The notes: generated from the sequence alone by a model not told the origin. A DNA stretch of 38,491 nucleotides from Candidatus Magasanikiibacteriota bacterium (GCA_023246715.1 JAHFHZ010000008.1:1-38491), one strand, 5' to 3'; shown: positions 18,574 through 27,805, counted from the first letter of the stretch. Made by a program: numbers and translations.

Positions 18574-18870
18574 AAAAATTTATTTTTAACCTGAACCAAT
18601 CTACCGCCTTATCAAATTTTTGTCAATTCAATTTTCATTGTCGAATTATAATCTCGCCCTAAGCGCACCTGTGCATAACTTTGCTTGACTCTATTTATCT
18701 TTTCGAAAAAACACTTTATACTATACGCAGGTCGAAGAAAAAATTTTTACAGCAATGCTTGTCTTGTAAAAATTTCTTCAAAAAAGTTTTTTCTCGCGAT
18801 CACGAGTCAGAAAAAAGGTTTTCATACTAAGTCTGTCTTTTACAGACAGATAGAAAGGGGGTGGCAAACT

Positions 18871-18930
18871 ATGGCAGCCAAAAAGAAGGTGGCTAAAAAG
18901 AAAAAAGCAACCAAGAAAAAGAAACGTTAA
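18871..18930 (+). CDS. 19-aa Lys-rich peptide MAAKKKVAKKKKATKKKKR
   Basis: SD-like AAAGGGGG 9 nt upstream of ATG; own terminator downstream. Confidence 0.6.
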   Translation: MAAKKKVAKKKKATKKKKR

Positions 18931-18935
18931 GCACA

Positions 18936-18970
18936 AATAAAAATCCTCTCTTGTTGAGAGGATTTTTATT
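18936..18970 (+). terminator. Rho-independent terminator
   Basis: AATAAAAATCCTCTCttgttGAGAGGATTTTTATT, 15-bp perfect stem. Confidence 0.88.
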
Positions 18971-18977
18971 ATTCTAT

Positions 18978-20273
18978 TCAGAATAATTTTGATTGTGTTG
19001 CTTTTTTTACGCTCGTTGTGGTTGGTTTAATAACTCCATAGACACCGTCGTACCCAGGAATAATCTGCATATTGCCTAAGCGCATCGCTTGCACCGCCTC
19101 ACCGACTTCGGCTCCCCCCGCTGCTGTTATGGCTGCAGAATCGGCATGGAGTAAGATATAAAACTCATTGCCCACAGCGCGGATCAAAGCATCATATGCA
19201 GCCCCCACCCTTCGGCTTTGCGCGCCAACCTCCATAATGCTACTCAAAATTTGCTTGAGCGGCACGATTGAGCGCTGCGGCACAAACCGATCGGTGGGAA
19301 TTCGTTCCGGCGTTCGATCGGCGAGTTCAGCCACCCGATTAAGCACGCCAATAGTCAAAGGACGTTTGCATTTGGGGCAGCGGCCACCCGCGCGCCTGGT
19401 AGCTTCGGGAGACAAACTCACCACACAATCCTTGTGTCCGTCAAAGTGATATTTGCCTTCTTCGGGGTAAAACTCAATCGTATATAAAAACCGCGCGCGA
19501 TCACCTTGTTTAATTATCCGCGTAATCTCGGCGTAGGTAATATCGCTTTCTTGTGTGAACCCAAATACATTGGCTTCGCGGCCTAAATTTTCCAACCCGT
19601 GCGCGTCGGAATTAGAAATAAGCGTAATGCCATCCAGAGCGCTCAAACGACGATTCATGTCCGGATCGCTCGACAAACCTGTTTCAATCGCGCGGATATT
19701 TGGCGTTAACTCCTCAAAACATTCTTCCAACGAATCATAGCCGGATTTAGAACCAAATACCGCAAACCACGGGGTCCAGGCGTGCGCGGGCACCACCATC
19801 ATTCGCTCATCAATATCCAGGCAAAGCTGGACAATTTCTTTCCCGGTTAATCCCATAATCGGGCGGCCATCGGCTTTCAAGTTTACCCCGCGCGCTTCCA
19901 GCGCGGTATTAAATTTTTTAACTGTTGCCAGGTTAGGGGCAAAAATCAACAAATGCAGCCGCCGGGTAGCGTCGCCGTGTTTATAAATGCACGAAATTTC
20001 CGTACCAAGCACAAATCGCGTAGGCGCCACAACGCGCTGCAGCCGAGAGTCGCGCAGAAAATATTCTTCTTTAAGCTTATAGACGCCTTCTTCTGTTTCT
20101 TCCAGGGTGGCTGTTAAATGCGCAAACCAAGCCGGGTGGGTAAAGTCTCCCGTGGCCGCGATATCAATACCCTTCACGCCGCAAGCCGCCGCAATCTGCG
20201 GTAGCTCCAACTGTTTAGAGCAGGCGCGCGAGTATTTGGAATGAATATGCAAATCAACTACTTGTTCCAGCAT
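18978..20273 (-). CDS. PHP-domain protein, endonuclease Q-like
   Basis: VDLHIHSKYSRACSKQLELPQIAAACGVKGIDIAATGDFTHPAWF; GTEISCIY; C-terminal zinc-finger-like CPKCKRPL. Confidence 0.85.
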   Translation of the reverse strand: MLEQVVDLHIHSKYSRACSKQLELPQIAAACGVKGIDIAATGDFTHPAWFAHLTATLEETEEGVYKLKEEYFLRDSRLQRVVAPTRFVLGTEISCIYKHGDATRRLHLLIFAPNLATVKKFNTALEARGVNLKADGRPIMGLTGKEIVQLCLDIDERMMVVPAHAWTPWFAVFGSKSGYDSLEECFEELTPNIRAIETGLSSDPDMNRRLSALDGITLISNSDAHGLENLGREANVFGFTQESDITYAEITRIIKQGDRARFLYTIEFYPEEGKYHFDGHKDCVVSLSPEATRRAGGRCPKCKRPLTIGVLNRVAELADRTPERIPTDRFVPQRSIVPLKQILSSIMEVGAQSRRVGAAYDALIRAVGNEFYILLHADSAAITAAGGAEVGEAVQAMRLGNMQIIPGYDGVYGVIKPTTTSVKKATQSKLF

Positions 20274-20282
20274 ATCAAAATA

Positions 20283-20954
20283 TTAGTCTTTAAAAAAAAC
20301 AGCCCACTCAGGGGGTGTCGGCAGCGCCACTTCCTGTTCGCGCTCTTGCGTGGCGAGCCGAAACAGCAAACGCACGGCGCAAAGCGCTAACGAACGATCG
20401 GGCAAAGGCTTGGGCGCGCCGTATTTAACATCCCCGGCGATCGGAGTGCCCATGCGCGCCAGCTGCGCGCGGATCTGGTGCGAACGGCCTGTCTTAAGTA
20501 CAATTTCAAGCAATGAAAAATCTGTGCTTGATTTTAAAACAACGTAAGAAAGTTCCGCATACTGCGCCCCTGTGGTCTCAATATCGAATACCTCAGTCTT
20601 GTTCTTAACTTCATTCTTTAACAAATAATTAATCAAGATTCCCTGTTTATTTTTAGGCGCACCACACACGACTGCCTGGTATGTTTTTTGTATGGCGTGA
20701 GCGCGGAATTGTTCGGACAACCGGCTGGCACCCTTGCTAGTTTTGGCAAAAAGCACGACTCCCGACACGGGCCGGTCTAACCGATGCAGTAAGCCCAAAA
20801 AAACATTCCCTGGTTTTTGATACGCAGTTTTGAGATACTCCTTTACCCAGTCAATCAAGCATGGTTCTCCGCCGGCATCACCCTGCACCAAAAGCCCGGC
20901 CGGTTTGTACACCGCTATTAAGTGGTTATCTTCATACAAAACCTCCGGCGCCAT
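20283..20954 (-). CDS. RluA-family pseudouridine synthase
   Basis: DNHLIAVYKPAGLLVQGD, GLLHRLDRPVSGVVLFAKTSKGASRLSEQF, KTGRSHQIRAQLA. Confidence 0.92.
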   Translation of the reverse strand: MAPEVLYEDNHLIAVYKPAGLLVQGDAGGEPCLIDWVKEYLKTAYQKPGNVFLGLLHRLDRPVSGVVLFAKTSKGASRLSEQFRAHAIQKTYQAVVCGAPKNKQGILINYLLKNEVKNKTEVFDIETTGAQYAELSYVVLKSSTDFSLLEIVLKTGRSHQIRAQLARMGTPIAGDVKYGAPKPLPDRSLALCAVRLLFRLATQEREQEVALPTPPEWAVFFKD

Positions 20955-20959
20955 AAACG

Positions 20960-21268
20960 TTATTTTTGGTCAATATCTTTCGCAGGGTCGGCCTTCTTCT
21001 CACCCCAGCGCCAACCTGGTTTTTCACCGGTTTTATAGCAAATAACGATCAAGGTAATCGTGGCCAGCATATCAACTGCCAAAAATAGCGCTACCGATTT
21101 GAAAAAATAAGGGGGCACCACCCCGTTTGCCGTAGCCAGCGCGCCAAAAACTATTACCACCAAACCAATCACCACGGCCAGATATACCGCCAACACCAGC
21201 CAACCTTCCCAGCTGCACGGATACCATCCCCATCCATATTCTTTAGCTTTAAACCACAATTTTTTCAT
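20960..21268 (-). CDS. Small hypothetical membrane protein (two TM segments)
   Basis: ORF with hydrophobic segments WLVLAVYLAVVIGLVVIVFGAL and SVALFLAVDMLATITLIVIC. Confidence 0.6.
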   Translation of the reverse strand: MKKLWFKAKEYGWGWYPCSWEGWLVLAVYLAVVIGLVVIVFGALATANGVVPPYFFKSVALFLAVDMLATITLIVICYKTGEKPGWRWGEKKADPAKDIDQK

Positions 21269-21280
21269 AATTCTTTAGCT

Positions 21281-22159
21281 TTAAACCACAATTTTCCAGC
21301 GGGCAAAAATACCACACGGTAATAATCGCTCATTTTCTTTCTCGGCGATGGTCAATTCTCCCATTTCCAGCGCGCCGCCATATTTTTTTAGTAATTCTCC
21401 TAAATTATTTTTGTACGCAATCGCTGAGTACCCCGAGGCGTAACCGTTGACCAAAAAAAATAATGGCTGATCGGAAAGCACTTGCCAGCACATTTCTAAA
21501 AACGACAAAAAATTATCTTCGATTTTCCACATCTCCCCTTTTGGCCCATGCCCAAATGCTGGCGGATCCATAATAATACCATCGTACAGACGACCACGCT
21601 TAATCTCTCGCTTCACAAATGCCGCGGCATCATCCAATATCCAACGAATTGGCTTATCGGCCAAGCCGGACAGTGCGGCGTTCTCTCTGGCCCAGACCAG
21701 AGCTGTTTTAGATCCGTCGACGTGGCAGACATCGGCACCAGCCTGCGCCGCGGCGAGGGTGGCTCCGCCGGTATAACCGAACAAATTCAACACTGAAATA
21801 GGCCGGTGAGCACCAATAATTAACTCTCGTACCCAATCCCAATTAGCCAGTTGTTCGGGGAATAACCCCGTATGCTTAAACGAAGATGGCTTAATTAAAA
21901 ATTTCAAACCACCAAATGTAATTGGCCATTTTGCCGGTACGCCGGAACGGAATTTCCAACCCGCGTTTACTCCCGTACGACTAAATTGAGCGTCTGCCTT
22001 GGCCCAGGCTGCAGCCGAACTTTTTTTTGGCCACAGAGCTTGCGGATCCGGTCGAGAAACTATTATTTCGCCGTAGCGTTCCAATTTTTCTCCTTCACCG
22101 CTATCCGTCAATTCATACCCTTCGGTAGGAAGGGTTGCGGCGATCAAGTACTCGTTCAT
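21281..22159 (-). CDS. Class I SAM-dependent methyltransferase (RlmI/RlmK-like)
   Basis: VLNLFGYTGGATLAAAQAGADVCHVDGSKTALVWARENAALSG, GIIMDPPAFGHGPKGEMW. Confidence 0.9.
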   Translation of the reverse strand: MNEYLIAATLPTEGYELTDSGEGEKLERYGEIIVSRPDPQALWPKKSSAAAWAKADAQFSRTGVNAGWKFRSGVPAKWPITFGGLKFLIKPSSFKHTGLFPEQLANWDWVRELIIGAHRPISVLNLFGYTGGATLAAAQAGADVCHVDGSKTALVWARENAALSGLADKPIRWILDDAAAFVKREIKRGRLYDGIIMDPPAFGHGPKGEMWKIEDNFLSFLEMCWQVLSDQPLFFLVNGYASGYSAIAYKNNLGELLKKYGGALEMGELTIAEKENERLLPCGIFARWKIVV

Positions 22160-22905
22160 AATTGTGAATCATTTTTTCCAATATATTCTTCTTCGGTCTC
22201 TGCCAGCCGGCGCAGCCCTTCCCCGCTCGTCATTTCTTCGTACACGTGAGCGACTAACCCAGGCATACGGCCGATAATAAAAAAACCCACCGCTAACTGC
22301 CAGTCAAAACCCATATCCGATAAAATCGCCGCGTTCGCTCCGTCCATGTTAAGTGGCAGGGGTTTGGACGAAAGTTTATTTAATTCTTCACCAACGAGTT
22401 CGGCAAAACGGCAGTGCTTGCCATACAAGCCTGTTTCTTTGGCGATCGCGAATAACGCATCTGTTCGTTTATCATGAGTAAAAATCCGATGCCCATACCC
22501 AGGCACACGAATTTTTTGCTCTTTCAGGCTGGTCAATAATGCCACTAACTCCACACTTTTCAGTTCCGCGTGTTCTTGAAAAAACTGCGCTGCACCCTCC
22601 AAAGCCCCTCCATGGCGGCTGCCACCCAAACCAAGCAAACCGGCCGCCACCGAGGTGTGCAGGGAATTCCCCAAAGAATTCACCATCCGGGCCGCCACCG
22701 TCGAACCAATTCTCACCCCATGATCAATCATCGTGGCGAGCATGGCGTTCAACATACGGGTCTCGTCCGGGGTCGGCAGTTGGCCTTTTAAAATCAAAAA
22801 AATAACTTCAACAAAGGTTTTTTTGGCCACGAGCTCGTGCAAGTCATACCCGCGGATAACTTCATGATCTTGGTTGACCTGGCTAATTGCAGTTTTCCAT
22901 TGCAT
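22156..22905 (-). CDS. Citryl-CoA lyase / citrate-synthase-domain protein
   Basis: VIRGYDLHELV, GGSRHGGALEGA, VPGYGHRIF, LPLNMDGANAAIL; about 250 aa, lyase-domain length. Confidence 0.85.
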   Translation of the reverse strand: MQWKTAISQVNQDHEVIRGYDLHELVAKKTFVEVIFLILKGQLPTPDETRMLNAMLATMIDHGVRIGSTVAARMVNSLGNSLHTSVAAGLLGLGGSRHGGALEGAAQFFQEHAELKSVELVALLTSLKEQKIRVPGYGHRIFTHDKRTDALFAIAKETGLYGKHCRFAELVGEELNKLSSKPLPLNMDGANAAILSDMGFDWQLAVGFFIIGRMPGLVAHVYEEMTSGEGLRRLAETEEEYIGKNDSQL

Positions 22906-23042
22906 AAAATAAAGGTCAATTATAACCTAACTGTAGCTGATTCAGGACCTAAAGTAAACATGCGCTAAGCAAACAAATATTGACGTTTTTAGCTGTATTT
23001 GCAAAGATCTCATGACAATGAAGTCATTTAGAGTTTTCACAT

Positions 23043-23080
23043 CTGTCATTCTGAGCGTAGCGAAGTCTCGCGATCCCGCA
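23043..23080. repeat. Dispersed-repeat-like sequence GTCATTCTGAGCGTAGCGAAGTCTCGCGATCCCGC
   Basis: Resembles the widespread 'TCATTCTGAGCGnAGCGAAG' intergenic repeat type; single copy seen here. Confidence 0.4.
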
Positions 23081-23229
23081 CTGGGGAATCCCCGCTGCCC
23101 AGCCGGGCCATTACTACTACCGCGTACTAAAGGGTAACACCAGCCAGATCCTGCACCTCGGGGGCGAGTTTTGCCTCTGGCCTCCACTTGCTTACGTGGC
23201 ACGCTGTGCTGGGCAGGCACGTGGAAACT

Positions 23230-24120
23230 TCAAGCAAATTTCTTTACTAATTCGGGTAGTTGCTCATAATGCTCGGCAACCATCACCCCCGCCGCGCGCA
23301 AAGCAGCTTCTTTTTCTGCCGCGCTCTGGCCACGGCCGACAATGGCCCCGGCGTGCCCAATATTCATCCCCTCCGGCAAAACACTGGCGAACTTACCACC
23401 TACATAAATCGCCAAAGGCTTAGTAAACTCTTTATTAATAATTAAATCAACGATTTCAAACTCATAACTGCCGCCGTGTTCCCCAAAAATCACCACCGCT
23501 TTTGTCGCTGTATCTTTTTCAAACATCCGCAATAAATCAGCGTAGGTAGTGCCCATGAGCAAATCCCCGCCCACGTGCACTGCCGCGCTTTGTCCCAGGC
23601 CCGCTTTGCGAATTTGCCATGACACTTCGTTAGTCATCCCCCCTGAACGCGAAATTACGCCAATGCTGCCTGGCTGAAAAATATCGTTAACCAACGGGCC
23701 GCCCACCACGCCCACGCGACCCACTCCCGGAACAATTAACCCCAAACTACTCGGGCCAATAATACGAATATTTTTTTCTTTAGCTGCGGCCAAGCAATAC
23801 GCGGTGTCTTTGATCGGAATACGCTCCACGATCGTATTGATCAGCGGAATATTATTATTAATCGCTTCTATAATTGCCGCTTTGGCGGCAAACGGCGGTA
23901 CATAAATAAGCGCTACATTCACCATTGGGAACTGCTCCACGGCTTCGGCCACTGAACTAAACACTGGCCGCCCTTCGGCCATCTGACCACCTTTTTTGGG
24001 GGTTACGCCGCAGAGCACCTGCGTATGGTAATCAAGCATGGCCCGGGCGGCTTTTAAGCCTTCTTTACCAGTAATCCCCTGCACCAAAACGGCGGTGTTT
24101 GAATCTAATAAAATACCCAT
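23230..24120 (-). CDS. SucD-like CoA-ligase alpha subunit (probable citryl-CoA synthetase/ATP-citrate lyase part)
   Basis: AVLVQGITGKEGLKAARAMLDY, GVTPKKGG, IGVISRSGGMTNEVSWQI, NIGHAGAIVG (phospho-His loop). Confidence 0.88.
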   Translation of the reverse strand: MGILLDSNTAVLVQGITGKEGLKAARAMLDYHTQVLCGVTPKKGGQMAEGRPVFSSVAEAVEQFPMVNVALIYVPPFAAKAAIIEAINNNIPLINTIVERIPIKDTAYCLAAAKEKNIRIIGPSSLGLIVPGVGRVGVVGGPLVNDIFQPGSIGVISRSGGMTNEVSWQIRKAGLGQSAAVHVGGDLLMGTTYADLLRMFEKDTATKAVVIFGEHGGSYEFEIVDLIINKEFTKPLAIYVGGKFASVLPEGMNIGHAGAIVGRGQSAAEKEAALRAAGVMVAEHYEQLPELVKKFA

Positions 24121-24130
24121 AGTAAAATTA

Positions 24131-24388
24131 TTAACTTTTTCCGTACTTCAACCCCTGGATAAACAAGAGCAACCAAAGTGTGCCGACAATCACCGAAATA
24201 ATCGCCGAAAAATAAAGTTGCAGGCTGGCATACGTCCCAGCGATAACATACAAACCAACAAAAGTAGGCGCCGAGGTCGCCAGCTTCACCACCCCGCGCT
24301 TTTCTTTAAATCCATGATATACCTGGGGCAACAGCGCCACAAAAAAAACGATGCTGGCCGCCGTAATCATTATATCTTGCCAAACCAT
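24131..24388 (-). CDS. SemiSWEET/PQ-loop small transporter-like protein
   Basis: 85 aa, three hydrophobic segments, ALLPQVYHGFKEKRG PQ motif. Confidence 0.7.
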   Translation of the reverse strand: MVWQDIMITAASIVFFVALLPQVYHGFKEKRGVVKLATSAPTFVGLYVIAGTYASLQLYFSAIISVIVGTLWLLLFIQGLKYGKS

Positions 24389-24423
24389 AGCGTGTGATAC
24401 TTAGTATTAAAATAGCCTGCCAG

Positions 24424-24549
24424 CTAATTAAACGGCAGCACGGCAAATAAAAAATACAAACTATTAAGCGGTAATAAACAGATGGCTAGCCAAGTAAGGC
24501 CAATTCGTCGAGGAAAATTACGATAAAACTCCAGTATTTTTTGGAACAT
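24424..24549 (-). CDS. 41-aa putative small membrane protein, not in the ORF track
   Basis: MFQKILEFYRNFPRRIGLTWLAICLLPLNSLYFLFAVLPFN*. Confidence 0.5.
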   Translation of the reverse strand: MFQKILEFYRNFPRRIGLTWLAICLLPLNSLYFLFAVLPFN

Positions 24550-24556
24550 ACCTAAT

Positions 24557-25705
24557 TTAATTACCAGCAATCATGCTGGCTAAAATCTTGGCTGTCTCCC
24601 CCATGGCTGTTTCTTTGCCAAATAATTTCATGTTTAAATTATTCCGCCGCGCGCACTCGGCCATCAGGGCCAACCCTTCTTTTTCAAACGGGCCGCCACG
24701 CCGTACAACAATTGGATACGTGGGCTTAACTTCATCAAGCGCGTCGATAACGCCGCGGAATGTTTCTTCGACGTTGGTAAAGTTTGCCACGCCGCCGATA
24801 ATCCACAGGCCTTTGATCCCCGGCTTGGCTAAAACAATTTTAGTAAGCTGGTAGACTTTTTCGCGTGGCGGATTCCCCGAATATTCCGTATAATTTGCCG
24901 GTTCCAACCCCGCTTGTAAGAGCGCGTCCATATTGCTAATGCTGGCCCCGGCGCTGGAAAAAAGTGTGGCCACGTTCCCGTTCATTTCGATATATTTACC
25001 GGCCGTGCCTTGGTAGTATTTTTCACCCTCATCAATTTTTTTTGCTTCAATTTCGCGCTCGGTAGATGGCCGACCAAGCATCGTGCGTGGCTCCAGGGCA
25101 GCCCAGTCTTCGTGTCGGAAAAATGCGTCGTCATCAATCGCTATTTTGGCGTCCGCCGCCACAAAGCGCCCGTCGACAGTCTTGACCAATGGATTAATTT
25201 CCGCCACTCGGGCATCTTCGGCCAAAAAACAGCGCCACAACTCAGGAGCAAAAGGAATAGTCGAGACGATCGTATTCTGGCGTATGTCAGCGGGAATCTT
25301 TTGTATTTTTTCTTCAGCCACGTCTTCAATCTCCATTCCGCCATCTTCACTATACATCAGCATGGGTTGTTTTTTATTTGTTTCATAGACAATCGCTACA
25401 TAGAGCTCTTCGGCAATCGATAATTTCTCTTCGATTAAAACTGCAGCCACATATTGCCCGCGAATATCTCGGGCAAATAAGTCTTCGCAGGCCCGCGAAA
25501 CTTCCTCGGCCGATGAACAAAATTTAATTCCGTTATTTTTGCCGCGCTTGCCGGATAGTACCTGAGCTTTCACCACCACATCGGTGACCTGCAGCTCCGC
25601 ATACATTGCGCGCGCGTCATCCCCCCGACGTACTACCACCCCTGTGGGGATGGCAATGCCATGTTTGGCCAACAGCTGCTTACCTTCGAATTCGTACAAA
25701 TTCAT
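24557..25705 (-). CDS. ATP-grasp CoA-ligase beta subunit of ATP-citrate-lyase type
   Basis: MNLYEFEGKQLLAKHGI; NPPREKVYQLTKIVLAKPGIKGLWIIGGVANFTNVEETFRGVIDAL and VVRRGGPFEKEGL, matching the remembered ACL-type GxxANFTNV...VRRGGP pattern. Confidence 0.88.
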   Translation of the reverse strand: MNLYEFEGKQLLAKHGIAIPTGVVVRRGDDARAMYAELQVTDVVVKAQVLSGKRGKNNGIKFCSSAEEVSRACEDLFARDIRGQYVAAVLIEEKLSIAEELYVAIVYETNKKQPMLMYSEDGGMEIEDVAEEKIQKIPADIRQNTIVSTIPFAPELWRCFLAEDARVAEINPLVKTVDGRFVAADAKIAIDDDAFFRHEDWAALEPRTMLGRPSTEREIEAKKIDEGEKYYQGTAGKYIEMNGNVATLFSSAGASISNMDALLQAGLEPANYTEYSGNPPREKVYQLTKIVLAKPGIKGLWIIGGVANFTNVEETFRGVIDALDEVKPTYPIVVRRGGPFEKEGLALMAECARRNNLNMKLFGKETAMGETAKILASMIAGN

Positions 25706-25783
25706 ATGCGAAATGAGTGAGTGAATAAGTGAAATATTTACTTATTCACGAGCGAATGAGCATATATCTTAAAGATATATGAA

Positions 25784-26116
25784 TTAAAAATCCATCCTAA
25801 ATTCCGTGCCGTGCTCCTTAAAACCAAAACCGGCGTACCATTTGTGTAGGCCGTCGCGTCCATAGCGGCTGGTGCAAATGAGTTTGTGGCAGCCTTGCTC
25901 CCGGGCTTCGCCGATCGCTGCTTGAACCAGCTGCGCGCCAACGCCCTTACTGCGGTACGGCTCATCAACAAAAACATCCTCTAAAAATCCAAAAGGTTCA
26001 GCATGCAATTCATTATACAAAATATACAAAAAAGCCCGGCCCGCCACCACATCATTGTCTTCAGCAGTGATTTTTATCGCGCCCGCCTTTTGTCCGCAGA
26101 TTTTTTTAATTTCCAT
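25784..26116 (-). CDS. GNAT-family N-acetyltransferase
   Basis: LEDVFVDEPYRSKGVGAQLVQAAIGEAREQGC. Confidence 0.88.
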   Translation of the reverse strand: MEIKKICGQKAGAIKITAEDNDVVAGRAFLYILYNELHAEPFGFLEDVFVDEPYRSKGVGAQLVQAAIGEAREQGCHKLICTSRYGRDGLHKWYAGFGFKEHGTEFRMDF

Positions 26117-26121
26117 AAAAA

Positions 26122-27093
26122 TTAAATAATCTCCCTAAGTACCGCGCTTAATTTAGCGGCGCTATACCCGCCTGCCGGGTCTTCAAAATCAACCCCGATA
26201 ACCTTTGACGCATTAAGCCGTTCCGGGTCTTTTTCAATCAACTGCCAGTTATTTTGACTGTAAAATGCTTGCTGCCGAGCATCCAGCGCGGCGTTATTAT
26301 ATATCACAATATCAATCGGACGGGGCACATAGCGCTGCAGCTCGGCCAAGAGGCCGCTCAAATTACGGGGCGCCGGCTCACCGTCGCTGGGCTGTCCATC
26401 AGCCCAAATACTCACGAGCTTCGCCTGCGACGCGGCGATTGCGTCGCATACACCCTCGGGCAAAAGCGTCGCTGCCAAACTAGTGTACACGTCCCCGGGG
26501 CCAAGGATAATCATGTCGGCCGCAAGCAACGCTTCGCGGGCGGGCGGGTATACTTTGCCAGCGGGATCTAGCCATACTTTAGTAATTTGTAAACTACGAT
26601 CAAAATGGGGATAGGCAATTTCTCCTTCGGACTTAATCACGATGCCGTTGTCTAGTTCCGCGCAGAGCTCCGTTTGATCAAGCGTTACGGGTAGCACGGT
26701 GCCGAGCGCCCCAACGCTGTGGCAAAGCGCTTTGACCGCGGCCATAAAATCACCTTCATACTGAGCCAAAAGCACCAAAAATAAATTCCCCAAATTCGGA
26801 GGTCGGTTGTGGTGGCTGTCATTGGCTATTTTTTGCAAATGGTCGAATCGGGTGCTAAAAAATATCTTTTTGAGCAAATCATAATCATATGGTGAAAGAG
26901 CTAAAATCACCCGCAGTATATCTCCCGGTGGCAAAGTCTGAAATTGCCGACGGAGCGCCCCGGATGATCCGGCGCTATCGCTCATTGAAATAATACCGGT
27001 CAAAACCAACTCACCAGCAAAAGGTTTGAGCGCCCGCAGAGTTACTGCCGCTCCATTTCCTCCACCAACCACTACGACGCTTTTTTTCTTCAT
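26122..27093 (-). CDS. YvcK/CofD-like family protein
   Basis: VVVGGGNGAAVTLRALK...ISMSDSAGSSGALRRQFQTLPPGDILRVILALS...LGNLFLVLL...ILGPGDVYTSLAATLLPEGV. Confidence 0.87.
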   Translation of the reverse strand: MKKKSVVVVGGGNGAAVTLRALKPFAGELVLTGIISMSDSAGSSGALRRQFQTLPPGDILRVILALSPYDYDLLKKIFFSTRFDHLQKIANDSHHNRPPNLGNLFLVLLAQYEGDFMAAVKALCHSVGALGTVLPVTLDQTELCAELDNGIVIKSEGEIAYPHFDRSLQITKVWLDPAGKVYPPAREALLAADMIILGPGDVYTSLAATLLPEGVCDAIAASQAKLVSIWADGQPSDGEPAPRNLSGLLAELQRYVPRPIDIVIYNNAALDARQQAFYSQNNWQLIEKDPERLNASKVIGVDFEDPAGGYSAAKLSAVLREII

Positions 27094-27743
27094 AAACCAA
27101 TAAAATCAAAAACTTTTCTATCCACGAGCGTGTCAACAGTCAAATCCGCACTCGAAAAATCCCCCCAACTCCAACGGGGATTAGGAGCTGCGATACAAGC
27201 CATGCCCGCGCGTTTTGCTGCCTGCAACCCATTAACCGAATCTTCCACGACCACGCACTCTGCTGGGTTAACACCAAGCTGTTTGGCCGTAAAAAGATAA
27301 ATTGCTGGATCAGGCTTGCCCACAAAATTTACATCATCGGTAGAAGCCAGGGTTTGAAAATAGTTACTCCAACCAAAACGATCAACGATCGTCTCAATAC
27401 GATACGTAAATGAGCCCGAGGCAATGGCCGCCTTACAACCGGCCGCGTGCAACTGTTTGAGCAGATCTTCAACTCCGGGCAAAATTCCCGCCGCTTGCGT
27501 ATAAATATGGTCGGTCGCGCGCACCCGTTCGGCACATAATTCTTCCACCGATTCTGGAAAGCCAAACTCTTCTTTTACCCAGCGCATATTTTCGCGCATA
27601 CTCTGCCCGCTAAGCCGCGCGCTCAGCTGCGGGGTAAATGGTACGCCGCGCCGTTCAAAAAAATGATGCCCTTCTTCCTTCCAATACAACTCGCTATCAA
27701 TCAACACCCCGTCCATGTCGAAAATTACCGCTTTAAAATGCAT
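27090..27743 (-). CDS. HAD-superfamily hydrolase (beta-phosphoglucomutase-like)
   Basis: AVIFDMDGVLIDSELYW, IASGSFTYRIE, GKPDPAIYLFTAKQLGVNPAECVVVEDSVNGLQAAKRAGM. Confidence 0.9.
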   Translation of the reverse strand: MHFKAVIFDMDGVLIDSELYWKEEGHHFFERRGVPFTPQLSARLSGQSMRENMRWVKEEFGFPESVEELCAERVRATDHIYTQAAGILPGVEDLLKQLHAAGCKAAIASGSFTYRIETIVDRFGWSNYFQTLASTDDVNFVGKPDPAIYLFTAKQLGVNPAECVVVEDSVNGLQAAKRAGMACIAAPNPRWSWGDFSSADLTVDTLVDRKVFDFIGL

Positions 27744-27805
27744 ACAAATACTCAACAAACAACTTAACTAACATTCTCATCTGGCCAATTCAAAAACAAC
27801 AAAAC

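Noticed and set aside
18685-18722. TTGACT...TATACT as a promoter for the Lys-rich peptide gene
   Set aside because: Spacing between the two hexamers is 26 nt, too long; TATACT alone may still be a -10 element.
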